A program made the translations under genes and the position numbers. From Natronococcus sp. A-GB7 (lineage in GTDB: Archaea; Halobacteriota; Halobacteria; Halobacteriales; Natrialbaceae), in NCBI RefSeq assembly GCF_029688865.1, contig NZ_JARUKV010000013.1, positions 1 to 64,000 of the forward strand: a DNA stretch of 64,000 nt. Direction: 5' to 3'. Below the pieces are notes generated by a model. It saw only the letters and a list, made by a program, of their open reading frames with translations, was not told where the DNA came from and did no database searches. This document shows, piece after piece, positions 7,998-14,631 of this stretch (positions within the stretch are counted from its first letter, which is position 1; every line of letters begins with the position of its first letter).

Positions 7998-9796
7998 GCC
8001 GACGACCGGTATAGTGACGCGTAGGTTCGATCGGCAGCCAACAGTCGTTCGTGGTTCCCTCGTTCGACGATACGGCCGTCTTCCATCGCGTAGATCCGGT
8101 CGACGTCGGTCACGGAAGAGAGTCGATGAGTGATAACCACGAGGGTCCGGTCTGCGTTCCCGGTCGTGACGGCGTCGTACACGCGACGTTCCAGGTTCGC
8201 GTCGAGCTGACTCGACGCCTCGTCGAACACGAGCACGTCGGCGTCCTTGAGGAGCGCCCGCGCGATGGCGACGCGCTGGCGCTGACCGCCGGACAGTCGC
8301 ACCCCGTCGTCGCCGAGCACGGTCTCGTAGCCGTCGGGAAGCTCGTCGACGAACTCGGAGACCTGCGCGGCCGCACACGCTCGCTCGATCGCCGCCTCGC
8401 TGGCGTCGCGGTTGGCGACGGTGACGTTCCAGCGAAGGGTGGCGTCGAAGACGAACGGCTGCTGGCGAACGACCGCGACGCCGTCGCGCCAGCTCTCGAG
8501 ATCGTACGCATCCACCGGAACGGCGTCGGCCGTGACGCGTCCCTCGTCCGGGTCGTACACTCGAGCGAGCAACGCCGCGATCGTCGACTTGCCGGCGCCC
8601 GAGGGGCCGACGAACGCGACGAACTCGCCGCGCTCGATACGGAACGAGACGTCGCGGACCGCGGACGTAGCGGCCGTGTCGTAGGTGAACGTGACGCCGT
8701 CGAACTCGAGTCGTTCGATCGGGGTCGGAACGGCTCGGGATCCGGAGTCGCTCTCGCGGTGCTCCCGGAGTTCGTCGATGAACCGCTGCGTTCGAACCAG
8801 GTGCGGCAGGTTCCGTTCGATCGCGTACACCTCACTGTTGAGGCTGCTGATCTGCGGTGCGAGCCGAAATATCGCGAACAGAAACACCCCGAGGGCCGCA
8901 AGCGAGAGCCCAACGTGTGCCACCGCGACGTAGACGAGTCCGGAGACCACCGTTGCGGCGACGATGCGGTAGCCGTTCTTCAGCGCCGTTTCGTCCCTGT
9001 ATCCGCGAATCTGGGCGGTCTCGTACTCCCTGATAGCGTCGTCGAACCGGCGGCTGAACTCGCCCGCGAGGCCGTAGAGCTTCACGTCGCGAATTCCCTG
9101 CGTGCCGGCCTGGGCGTACCGCTGGATCCGCTCGTTCGCGTCCGCGACGCGCTCCCCGAGCTCGTAGCCGGGGGCGATACCGAACCGGAGGACGGCGGCG
9201 AGGGCCGCGAGGACGACGACCGTCCCGAGCGCGAGAACCGGCGCCAGATACAGCGCGACCGCGAGGTACATCGACACGAGGAGCAGTCGCTGGAAGAACG
9301 ACAGCAGCTGCCCGATCGCCGAGCTGGCGTAGGACGATTGGGTGACGAGGGCGTTCAGGATCTCGTCGGACCCCTCCCTGTCGAAGTACGCGACGTCGGC
9401 CTCGAGGGCCAGATCGTACGCCGTCGTCTGGAGATACGTAAAGTACCTGACCACCAGCGCGGCCTGCAGCCAGGCCACGAGGAAGCTCGCGGTGTAGCGA
9501 AGCGCCATGACCACGGCGACGCCGACGACGACGTATCCGAGGGAGAACGGAACGCCGAGGGCGGCGTAGATCTCGACGAACATCCCGAGCAGACCGTCGG
9601 CACCCCCGTTCGGCGACTCGTCGGTCTGTACCGTCTCCACGATCGGGACGATGAACGTCAACCCGATTCCCTCCAGCAGCGCCGTTGCGAAGCTGAAGAC
9701 GGCGAGCAGGGCGATAGTGAGCGGTCGATGAGCGGCGACTCTGCGGAGCGCTCGATACTGCTCCCCGACCGAAGCCGGCTCGTCGTTCTGGACCAT
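7985..9796 (-). CDS. ABC transporter, exporter type with fused membrane and ATPase domains (lasso D-like)
   Basis: The 603-residue protein has an N-terminal six-helix exporter domain (about residues 25-320) and a C-terminal nucleotide-binding domain with Walker A GPSGAGKST, signature LSGGQRQRVAIARALL, Walker B VLVFDEASSQLD and the switch His in ITHRLSS. It is divergent from the PqqD gene and shares a 120-bp promoter region with it; in lasso-peptide loci the D gene exports the mature peptide. The start at 9796 is chosen because a TATA-like box lies at 9831-9844. The longer upstream frame would begin before the promoter and inside the divergent gene. Confidence 0.9.
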   Translation of the reverse strand: MVQNDEPASVGEQYRALRRVAAHRPLTIALLAVFSFATALLEGIGLTFIVPIVETVQTDESPNGGADGLLGMFVEIYAALGVPFSLGYVVVGVAVVMALRYTASFLVAWLQAALVVRYFTYLQTTAYDLALEADVAYFDREGSDEILNALVTQSSYASSAIGQLLSFFQRLLLVSMYLAVALYLAPVLALGTVVVLAALAAVLRFGIAPGYELGERVADANERIQRYAQAGTQGIRDVKLYGLAGEFSRRFDDAIREYETAQIRGYRDETALKNGYRIVAATVVSGLVYVAVAHVGLSLAALGVFLFAIFRLAPQISSLNSEVYAIERNLPHLVRTQRFIDELREHRESDSGSRAVPTPIERLEFDGVTFTYDTAATSAVRDVSFRIERGEFVAFVGPSGAGKSTIAALLARVYDPDEGRVTADAVPVDAYDLESWRDGVAVVRQQPFVFDATLRWNVTVANRDASEAAIERACAAAQVSEFVDELPDGYETVLGDDGVRLSGGQRQRVAIARALLKDADVLVFDEASSQLDANLERRVYDAVTTGNADRTLVVITHRLSSVTDVDRIYAMEDGRIVERGNHERLLAADRTYASLYRSSATHR

Positions 9797-9830
9797 GGAT
9801 CTCCGGAGCGTCTGTAATCGGGCACTCGCC

Positions 9831-9844
9831 ACCGTTATAACGGT
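9831..9844 (-). promoter_or_regulatory. Palindromic TATA region of the exporter gene
   Basis: ACCGTTATAACGGT is a perfect 14-bp palindrome containing a TATA-like core, about 35-48 nt upstream of the exporter start. It may be both promoter and operator. Confidence 0.5.
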
Positions 9845-9880
9845 TTCCTGGCTTTTGGGAGCCACAGTGGCCGTACCCCT

Positions 9881-9890
9881 CGTTTTAAAC
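9881..9890 (+). promoter_or_regulatory. TATA box of the pqqD-like gene
   Basis: CGTTTTAAAC is centred about 30 nt upstream of ATG 9917, which fits a leaderless transcript and decides the start. Confidence 0.55.
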
Positions 9891-9916
9891 TGATAGCCGT
9901 GCTGATCCCGGTATCC

Positions 9917-10228
9917 ATGACGAAAGATCCGGCACGAATTCGAGACGAGACGGTCGTAACCCGGTCCGACGCGCCCCTCTCGACGACGATCGAGGACGAG
10001 ACGGTCCTCCTGAACCCCGACAGCGGCACGTACCACGGACTGAACGAGGTCGGGACGCGAGTCTGGACGCACCTCGAGTCCCCCGTTAGCGTCGGCGAAC
10101 TGGAGACGGTCGTCGCCGACGAACACGATGTCGCCGAGGCGGAGCTCGGTCCCGATATCAGGGCGTTCCTCGAGGACCTCCTCGAGGCCGACCTGATCGA
10201 ACTCCGGGGCGCTACCGATGATTCGTAG
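9917..10228 (+). CDS. PqqD-family RiPP recognition protein (lasso B1-like)
   Basis: The product is 103 residues. It has the compact PqqD/RRE layout: beta strands (DETVLLNPDSGTYHGLNEVG), then helices (TRVWTHLESPVSVGELETVV and IRAFLEDLLEADLIEL). RRE proteins bind the leader of a precursor peptide and present it to the peptidase; the YxxP motif seen in the three precursors here is the usual contact for lasso B1 proteins. It overlaps the next gene (B2) by 11 nt, so the pair is translated together. In-frame codons upstream of ATG 9917 would lie between the TATA box and the ATG. Confidence 0.9.
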   Translation: MTKDPARIRDETVVTRSDAPLSTTIEDETVLLNPDSGTYHGLNEVGTRVWTHLESPVSVGELETVVADEHDVAEAELGPDIRAFLEDLLEADLIELRGATDDS

Positions 10229-10649
10229 CGTCGTCCGTTACTGTCGTCGAGGCTACTCGCTACCGGTTCGTGACCAGTGGCTCCTCGTGGAGACCGTCCT
10301 CCTAGTGGTACTAGTCCGCGCCGGGCTGTTCGTCGCTTCGTACCCGTCGGTTCGTGACGGACTCGACGTCGCGTGTTCGGTCTTCGACGGGGCGTTTACA
10401 CCCGCTTGCCCGCGAGGGCGAGTGCCGTGGGCGGTCGAGCGGGTCGCGTCGGCTCTTCCGGGAACGCAGTCCTGTCTGGTCAGAGCGCTGGTCGCCGAAA
10501 CGCTTCTCGTTCGCCGCGGGTATCCGGCAGCTCTTCGGTTCGGCGTCGATCATTCTGACGAGGAGTTCGTCGCTCACGCGTGGGTCGAAAGCGGTAGCGA
10601 AGTGGTCGTCGGCGGCGAGGTGCGACCGGCGTTCACTCGACTTCGATGA
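10218..10649 (+). CDS. Transglutaminase-like leader peptidase (lasso B2-like)
   Basis: The 143-residue product matches lasso biosynthesis B2 proteins in length and motifs. It has a membrane-proximal N-terminus (SLPVRDQWLLVETVLLVVLV), the nucleophile Cys in GTQSCLVRALVAETLL, and the His in FVAHAWVE followed by an acidic residue, giving the Cys-His-Asp/Glu triad. Family role: cleavage of the precursor leader bound by the PqqD protein. Two CTAG tetranucleotides lie in its 5' part (10302-10314). A decayed copy lacking the Cys segment lies at 11598-11945. Confidence 0.88.
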   Translation: MIRSVVRYCRRGYSLPVRDQWLLVETVLLVVLVRAGLFVASYPSVRDGLDVACSVFDGAFTPACPRGRVPWAVERVASALPGTQSCLVRALVAETLLVRRGYPAALRFGVDHSDEEFVAHAWVESGSEVVVGGEVRPAFTRLR

Positions 10650-10672
10650 CGAGTAACTGAATCACACAGGTC

Positions 10673-10690
10673 TGTGAAATAGAATTATAT
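10673..10690 (+). promoter_or_regulatory. Promoter of precursor 1
   Basis: TGTGAAATAGAATTATAT combines BRE-like and TATA-like sequence. The same block is present upstream of precursors 2 and 3, at a similar distance (about 45 nt) from the ATG. Confidence 0.55.
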
Positions 10691-10731
10691 GCGGACGCGG
10701 CGTCGATTACCGTGCATCAGGTGACGATCCT

Positions 10732-10848
10732 ATGGGAGACGACTACGAGCCACCGCGGCTGACCACGTTCGGCAGCATCACGGAAGTAACGAAACAGGGG
10801 AAGTGCAACGGGAAAGGCTCGCCGAGCGAACTCTCCGTCGGCTACTGA
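10732..10848 (+). CDS. RiPP precursor peptide 1
   Basis: This gene encodes 38 residues. The leader MGDDYEPPRLTTFGSITEVT has the YxxP motif and the conserved Thr typical of lasso leaders; the likely core KQGKCNGKGSPSELSVGY includes a Cys and ends in GY. There is no Asp/Glu seven to nine residues after a plausible Gly-1, so a canonical macrolactam is not obvious. Precursor 2 reads on through the position of this stop codon (GGC in place of TGA), giving a longer C-terminus. The gene is directly downstream of B2 with its own promoter. Confidence 0.85.
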   Translation: MGDDYEPPRLTTFGSITEVTKQGKCNGKGSPSELSVGY

Positions 10849-10967
10849 CGGGGCCCGCGTGAGACGGGAGAAGTCCAGGGAGACGTTTGCGGTAGTAGAG
10901 CGAGCGGTGGCGAGGTGTGATCGGCGTTCGCCGACTTCGATGCTGGGCCGCTGAACTACACGGGTCT

Positions 10968-10985
10968 GTGAAATAGGATTATGTG
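10968..10985 (+). promoter_or_regulatory. Promoter of precursor 2
   Basis: TGTGAAATAGGATTATGT is the same element as upstream of precursor 1, with two substitutions in the TATA core. Confidence 0.5.
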
Positions 10986-11024
10986 CGGATGCGGCGTCGA
11001 CCCTGTATAACTGGTACCGATGAA

Positions 11025-11156
11025 ATGAGAGACGACTACGAGCCACCCCGGCTGACCACGTTCGGTAGCGTCACGGAGATAACAAAACGGGGGAAGGGCA
11101 AGGGTAGAGGCCCGCCGGACGAACTTCCTATCGGCTACGGCCGAGGGCCCCCGTGA
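11025..11156 (+). CDS. RiPP precursor peptide 2
   Basis: This gene encodes 43 residues. The leader MRDDYEPPRLTTFGSVTEIT is nearly identical to that of precursor 1; the putative core KRGKGKGRGPPDELPIGYGR plus GPP is basic and Gly/Pro-rich. The segment G-x-P-x-E-L-x-(V/I)-G-Y aligns with precursor 1, and PIGYG with precursor 3. Acidic residues lie too far from the core N-terminus for standard lasso ring closure. A start at 11022 would read into an in-frame stop, so ATG 11025 is used. Confidence 0.8.
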   Translation: MRDDYEPPRLTTFGSVTEITKRGKGKGRGPPDELPIGYGRGPP

Positions 11157-11159
11157 GAC

Positions 11160-11597
11160 AGTGAGCGGAACGTAGACACCGTTTCGATCGGCGATCGTAC
11201 CGTCGAGTCGTCGGTTTCGATCCCCGAGGTCGAGCGGGCTCGATCGACGTCGAGTATCACGACGAAGCCGGACGTCACGACCAGGTGCGGACGCGTCGAA
11301 ACCCGCCGGCACGGATCGGAGCGCCCCAGCGTATCGATGGGTGACCGAACCGTCTCGATGTCTCCCCCCGGAATCGGTCGATTCGAAATTCGAACGGGAA
11401 ACGAGACCGAATCGGTCCGGTCGGCCGCACCCGAAGCTCGCGGACGATCGGTTCGGTTTCGAGGTGCCGCCCTCGACTCAACCGCTCGAGACGACGAAGC
11501 AGTACTATCGCATCCCCGAGCCTCCCGCTCGAGTACCCGATCGGATCTGTGTGGTCTTCTCCCTCGAGCGCGAGTCGGTGCTCGCAGTCGGTTTCGT
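11160..11597 (+). pseudogene. Decayed HPr-kinase-like gene copy
   Basis: Nucleotide similarity to the intact kinase gene at 12202-13080 is visible in two blocks. The first (about 11200-11400, TTTCGATCCCCGAGGT and GATTCGAAATTCGAAC) matches its 5' part. The second (about 11425-11597) matches the segment encoding KLADDRFAFEVFPST and KQYYRVPEP. The intervening DNA that would encode the P-loop is missing and the frame is broken, so no active kinase can be made. It continues directly into a B2 remnant. Confidence 0.75.
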
Positions 11598-11945
11598 GAC
11601 CGGAGCAGCTCGCGGAACCCGTGCTACTAGTACTGGACTAGTCCGTGCGGGATGTTTCGTCGCTTCGTACTCGTCGGCTCACAACGGGTTCGACGTCTCG
11701 AGTTCGGTCCTCGATGGGGCGCTCACAGGAATTCGAGGAGGAAGCCCACGACTGAAGTCGTGAGTGACTTACACCCGCTTGGACGCGAGAACGAGTTCCG
11801 TGAGCGTCGAGCGAGTCGCGGGTATCCGGCAGCCCTGCGTTTCGGCGTCGATCTCCGAGAGGGAGCGTTCATCGTCCACGCGTTGATCGAAAGCGGTGCC
11901 GAGGGGGTGGCGGCGGTGAGGCGCGTCCGGCGTTCGCCCGACTCC
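11598..11945 (+). pseudogene. Decayed B2-like gene copy
   Basis: Two stretches match the intact B2 gene. One encodes VRAGCFVASYSSAHNGFDVS (compare VRAGLFVASYPSVRDGLDVA); the other encodes SRGYPAALRFGVDLREGAFI. The DNA for the catalytic Cys segment is deleted, and a 46-nt hairpin-bearing insertion (11725-11770) interrupts the first stretch. Frames shift between the parts. The 3' tail runs into the promoter of precursor 3. Confidence 0.75.
11725..11770. mobile_element. 46-nt hairpin-bearing insertion in the B2 pseudogene
   Basis: Compared with the intact B2 gene (GGGGCGTTTACACCCGCTT), the pseudogene reads GGGGCGCTC, then 46 extra nt, then ACACCCGCTT. The insert carries the hairpin CACGAC TGAA GTCGTG (11747-11762) of the IS200/IS605 end type and finishes with CTT next to AC, so a TTAC-like tetranucleotide marks the junction. 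It is either a solo end or an excision scar, without a transposase. Confidence 0.6.
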
Positions 11946-11973
11946 GGTAATGGATATCTGACCCACACCGATC

Positions 11974-11991
11974 CGTGAAGTAGCGTTATGT
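11974..11991 (+). promoter_or_regulatory. Promoter of precursor 3
   Basis: CCGTGAAGTAGCGTTATGT is a diverged copy of the block upstream of precursors 1 and 2. Confidence 0.45.
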
Positions 11992-12033
11992 ACTGACGGG
12001 GAGTCGATTGCCGTGTAGCAAGGTGACAATCAG

Positions 12034-12177
12034 ATGAGGGACGATTACGAGCCACCACGGCTGACCACGTTCGGAAACGTCGAGGAGATAACCAAACGAG
12101 GCGGAGGAGGCGGAGGCGGTGGCGGTGGAGGGGGCGGAGGCGGCGGAGGAGGAGGACCGATCGGCTACGGACAATAA
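12034..12177 (+). CDS. RiPP precursor peptide 3 with polyglycine core
   Basis: This gene encodes 47 residues. The leader MRDDYEPPRLTTFGNVEEIT matches the other two precursors, including YxxP and the conserved Thr. After KR come 19 consecutive Gly codons (12100-12156; GGA, GGC, GGT and GGG mixed, so not a simple homopolymer), then PIGYGQ. The Gly run has no acidic acceptor residue. Mixed codons and the preserved frame argue that it is translated. The kinase gene follows 24 nt downstream and lacks its own TATA box, suggesting cotranscription. Confidence 0.82.
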   Translation: MRDDYEPPRLTTFGNVEEITKRGGGGGGGGGGGGGGGGGGGPIGYGQ

Positions 12178-12201
12178 CGTTCCTTAGACAGCGAGAACCA
12201 C

Positions 12202-13080
12202 ATGGACCTCTTTTCGATTTACGATCTCACCGTCGAATCGTGCGTTTCGATCCCCGAGGTAGCGCGCGTTCGACCGGATCCGGGCGCCACGACGGAGCCG
12301 GACATCACGATCAGGTGCGAAAGCGTCGAGACGAACCGGGACGGGCCGGACCGTCTGGAGGTATCGGTCGACGACCGGGTCGTCTCGCTCTCCGTCCCCG
12401 AGGTCGGTTGGTTCGAAATCCGCGATGGAACGACGATCACCGTCGATTCCGTGACCGAGCTCTCGGACCAGCAGGTCCGTGCGGTTCTCACGGGTCCGGC
12501 GCTTGGCTACCTCCTCTATCAGCGCGGGCTACTGGTGCTCCACGGGAGCGCCGTCGCGCGCGACGGGGCGGGCTACCTCTTTCTCGGGACGAAAGGCGCG
12601 GGGAAATCGACGACGGCGGGCACGCTGGCTCGACAAGGATACGCCGTCCTCTCCGACGACGTTACCGTAATCGACGTTCGCGACGGAGCGCTCCGACTCC
12701 TCCCCGGACGACCGCATCTGAAACTCGCGGACGACCGCTTCGCCTTCGAGGTGTTTCCCTCGACGGCGTCGCTCGAGATGACCAAACAGTACTACCGCGT
12801 CCCGGAACCCGCGCCTCGAGCGCCCGAACGGATCGGCGCGGTCTTCCTCCTCGAGCGCGGGTCGGAGCTCGCAGTCGAGGAGCTGCCACCGAGCGCTGCC
12901 GTCTGGGGGGTGCTCGAGCAGCTGTACGTTCGCCAGTTCAGCGACGAACTGAACAGCGAACGCTGTTTCGAGCAGGCGACCGCCCTCGTCGATCGGACGT
13001 CGATTCGACGGCTCGTCCGACCCGACGATACCGATGCGCTATCCGAGATCCCATCACTCATCACCGATGTCGACAGCTGA
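12202..13080 (+). CDS. HPr-kinase-like protein (lasso K-like)
   Basis: The 292-residue product has an N-terminal beta-rich domain followed by a HprK/P-type kinase core. Walker A is GTKGAGKS (about residues 129-136), followed by LSDDVTVID (about 151-159) and the GRPHLKL segment. HPr-kinase homologues in paeninodin-type lasso loci phosphorylate the C-terminal Ser of the precursor; here two of the three precursors lack a suitable C-terminal Ser, so the target may be Tyr or another step. The gene overlaps the nucleotidyltransferase gene by 14 nt. A deleted copy lies upstream at 11160-11597. Confidence 0.85.
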   Translation: MDLFSIYDLTVESCVSIPEVARVRPDPGATTEPDITIRCESVETNRDGPDRLEVSVDDRVVSLSVPEVGWFEIRDGTTITVDSVTELSDQQVRAVLTGPALGYLLYQRGLLVLHGSAVARDGAGYLFLGTKGAGKSTTAGTLARQGYAVLSDDVTVIDVRDGALRLLPGRPHLKLADDRFAFEVFPSTASLEMTKQYYRVPEPAPRAPERIGAVFLLERGSELAVEELPPSAAVWGVLEQLYVRQFSDELNSERCFEQATALVDRTSIRRLVRPDDTDALSEIPSLITDVDS

Positions 13081-14266
13081 TATCGATACTCCGTTCGCCC
13101 GTCCGGAAGACGCCCTGCAACGGCCCGAACACCGGTTCCTCCTGCGGTGCGTGCGACAGACGACGCACGACGTCCCGCGGGTCGAACCGCCCGCGGCGGA
13201 CGAGTTCGACTGGGAGTACTTCCGCCGACTCGCGAACGACCACCGTCTCGCGTCGCTGGTCAACCGCTGTCTCACCGACGAGGCGAAAGCGGCCATCCCC
13301 GACGCGGTCGTCGCGGACTTCGAGTCGATCGCCGAGTGGGTGACGTACCGAAACCTCGGGATGATCGGGACGACTCGAGCGGTGCTCTCGCTCCTCGAGG
13401 CGCGCGGAATCAGCGCGCTTCCGTACAAGGGGCCGGTTCTCGCCGCCGTCGTTCACGGCGACCTCGCCTTTCGGGGGTCGAAGGACGTCGACGTCCTGCT
13501 CCCGAAGGCGGAGATCTCGGCCGCGAGGGAGACCCTGCTAGCGAACGGATTCCGACCGAAGGATCCGTCGGCGATCGGAACCGAACCCGGCGAGATGGGG
13601 AGTAACCGCCACTCGACGGTCGTCAGCGAGGACGACATCCGGGTCGAACTGCACTGGCGAATTACGGGAAATCGGTTCCCGTTCGCGGTCGACTTCGAGC
13701 GGTTGTGGCGGACCCGCGAAACGGCCGACGTCGGGGGCACGACGATGCCGATACCGTCGCTCGACGAACTCGTCGTCCCCCTCGCGGTACACGGGAACCG
13801 CCACTGCTGGTCGGAGCTGGCGTGGCTCTGTGACTTCGCCGGTACCGTCGACGCTCGCGACTTCGACTGGGGCGACCGACTCCGAGCGGCGTCCGATCTC
13901 GGGGCGAAACGAATGCTCCTGGTCGGATTGGGGCTGGTCGACCTCCTCACGGACGTCGAGTTACCTCCGATCGTTCGGCGCCACCTTCGATCCGATCGGG
14001 TGGCGAACGAGCTGTCGAAGGCGGTGGTGACGTCGTTTCTGTGGACCGCGGCCCCCTCGACACTCGCGACGGTCCGGTACATGCTCCGGGTTCGAGAACG
14101 TCCCACGGATACGCTCAGAGCGGTCGCGAGACTGGCGTTGCTTCCCGGGAGAAAGGACTTCGAACTCCTCCCGCCTCGCGCCCGATACTATCCGCTCGCG
14201 GTCGCCTGCCGACCGATTCGGATAGCGGGGACGGCCGGCACGAACGCGGCGGGTCGGTTCCGCTGA
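13067..14266 (+). CDS. Nucleotidyltransferase-family protein (NTP_transf_5 type)
   Basis: The protein is 399 residues from ATG 13067. The motif block LPYKGPVLAAVVHGDLAFRG followed by KDVDVLLP is the Pol-beta-like nucleotidyltransferase signature of this family (the DxD of the metal site is DVD). It is followed by VELHWRI and PSLDELVVPLAVHG. Genes of this family recur in lasso and related RiPP loci beside an HPr-kinase homologue, where they are thought to modify the peptide further. It is the last gene of the locus and is translationally coupled to the kinase by the overlap, which fixes the start. Confidence 0.82.
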   Translation: MSTADIDTPFARPEDALQRPEHRFLLRCVRQTTHDVPRVEPPAADEFDWEYFRRLANDHRLASLVNRCLTDEAKAAIPDAVVADFESIAEWVTYRNLGMIGTTRAVLSLLEARGISALPYKGPVLAAVVHGDLAFRGSKDVDVLLPKAEISAARETLLANGFRPKDPSAIGTEPGEMGSNRHSTVVSEDDIRVELHWRITGNRFPFAVDFERLWRTRETADVGGTTMPIPSLDELVVPLAVHGNRHCWSELAWLCDFAGTVDARDFDWGDRLRAASDLGAKRMLLVGLGLVDLLTDVELPPIVRRHLRSDRVANELSKAVVTSFLWTAAPSTLATVRYMLRVRERPTDTLRAVARLALLPGRKDFELLPPRARYYPLAVACRPIRIAGTAGTNAAGRFR

Positions 14267-14327
14267 GGGAGTCGAGACCGGAGCAACGTCGTATTACCGC
14301 ACCCTCAAGCCCGAAATCGTCGAGCGG

Positions 14328-14342
14328 ATTTACACCCCTCGG
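14328..14342 (+). promoter_or_regulatory. Leaderless promoter shared by paralogous loci
   Basis: ATTTACACCCCTCGG lies about 25 nt upstream of ATG 14359. A nearly identical sequence, TTTACACCCTCGGG, lies at 45411-45424 upstream of the paralogous small membrane gene, suggesting common regulation. Confidence 0.55.
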
Positions 14343-14358
14343 CGTGGACGGATGGCCG

Positions 14359-14631
14359 ATGACGACCCCGCGTCGACGTCGATACCTCCGGCTGCAGCTG
14401 GCCTGGCTGCTCGGAGCGTTGTTCGCCCTCCTTCTCGCGGGAGCCCTCTCCCTCGGCGCGTACGTCCTGCTTGCGGTGCTCGGAAGCGTCGTCCTCGACG
14501 GGCTGTTGACTCCCCACGAGGTCGAGCCGCGCTGGCGCCCGCGGTGGCTCGTTCCGGCCGGGCTCCTCGTAGCCGCGATCGTCGTCGCCGTCCGCACCCT
14601 CGAGCTGCTCGCGCCGGGGGTGATTCCGTGA
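14359..14631 (+). CDS. Small membrane protein, first gene of DUF4350 locus 1
   Basis: The 90-residue protein has a basic N-terminus (MTTPRRRRYLRLQLAW) and three hydrophobic segments. It is homologous in size, position and basic start to 45442-45744. The stop codon overlaps the GTG start of the DUF4350 gene (GTGA). Its role is unknown; the family always sits at the head of these haloarchaeal clusters in this window. Confidence 0.7.
   Translation: MTTPRRRRYLRLQLAWLLGALFALLLAGALSLGAYVLLAVLGSVVLDGLLTPHEVEPRWRPRWLVPAGLLVAAIVVAVRTLELLAPGVIP

Larger units (their letters stand above)
10609..12177 (+). repeat. Three direct repeats: B2 3' tail + promoter + precursor gene
   Basis: Units at about 10609-10848, 10903-11156 and 11911-12177 each carry the last ~40 nt of a B2-like sequence, a conserved upstream block (GGTCTGTGAAATA-type) and a precursor gene with a near-identical leader. 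Units 1 and 2 are adjacent. Between units 2 and 3 lie decayed kinase and B2 copies, so the duplicated segment originally included the whole B2-precursor-kinase module. Confidence 0.8.

Noticed and set aside
7985-14266. Lasso cyclase (asparagine-synthetase-like) gene
   Set aside because: Looked for in all frames of the locus; no protein with an ATP-PPase SGGxDS motif is present in the window.
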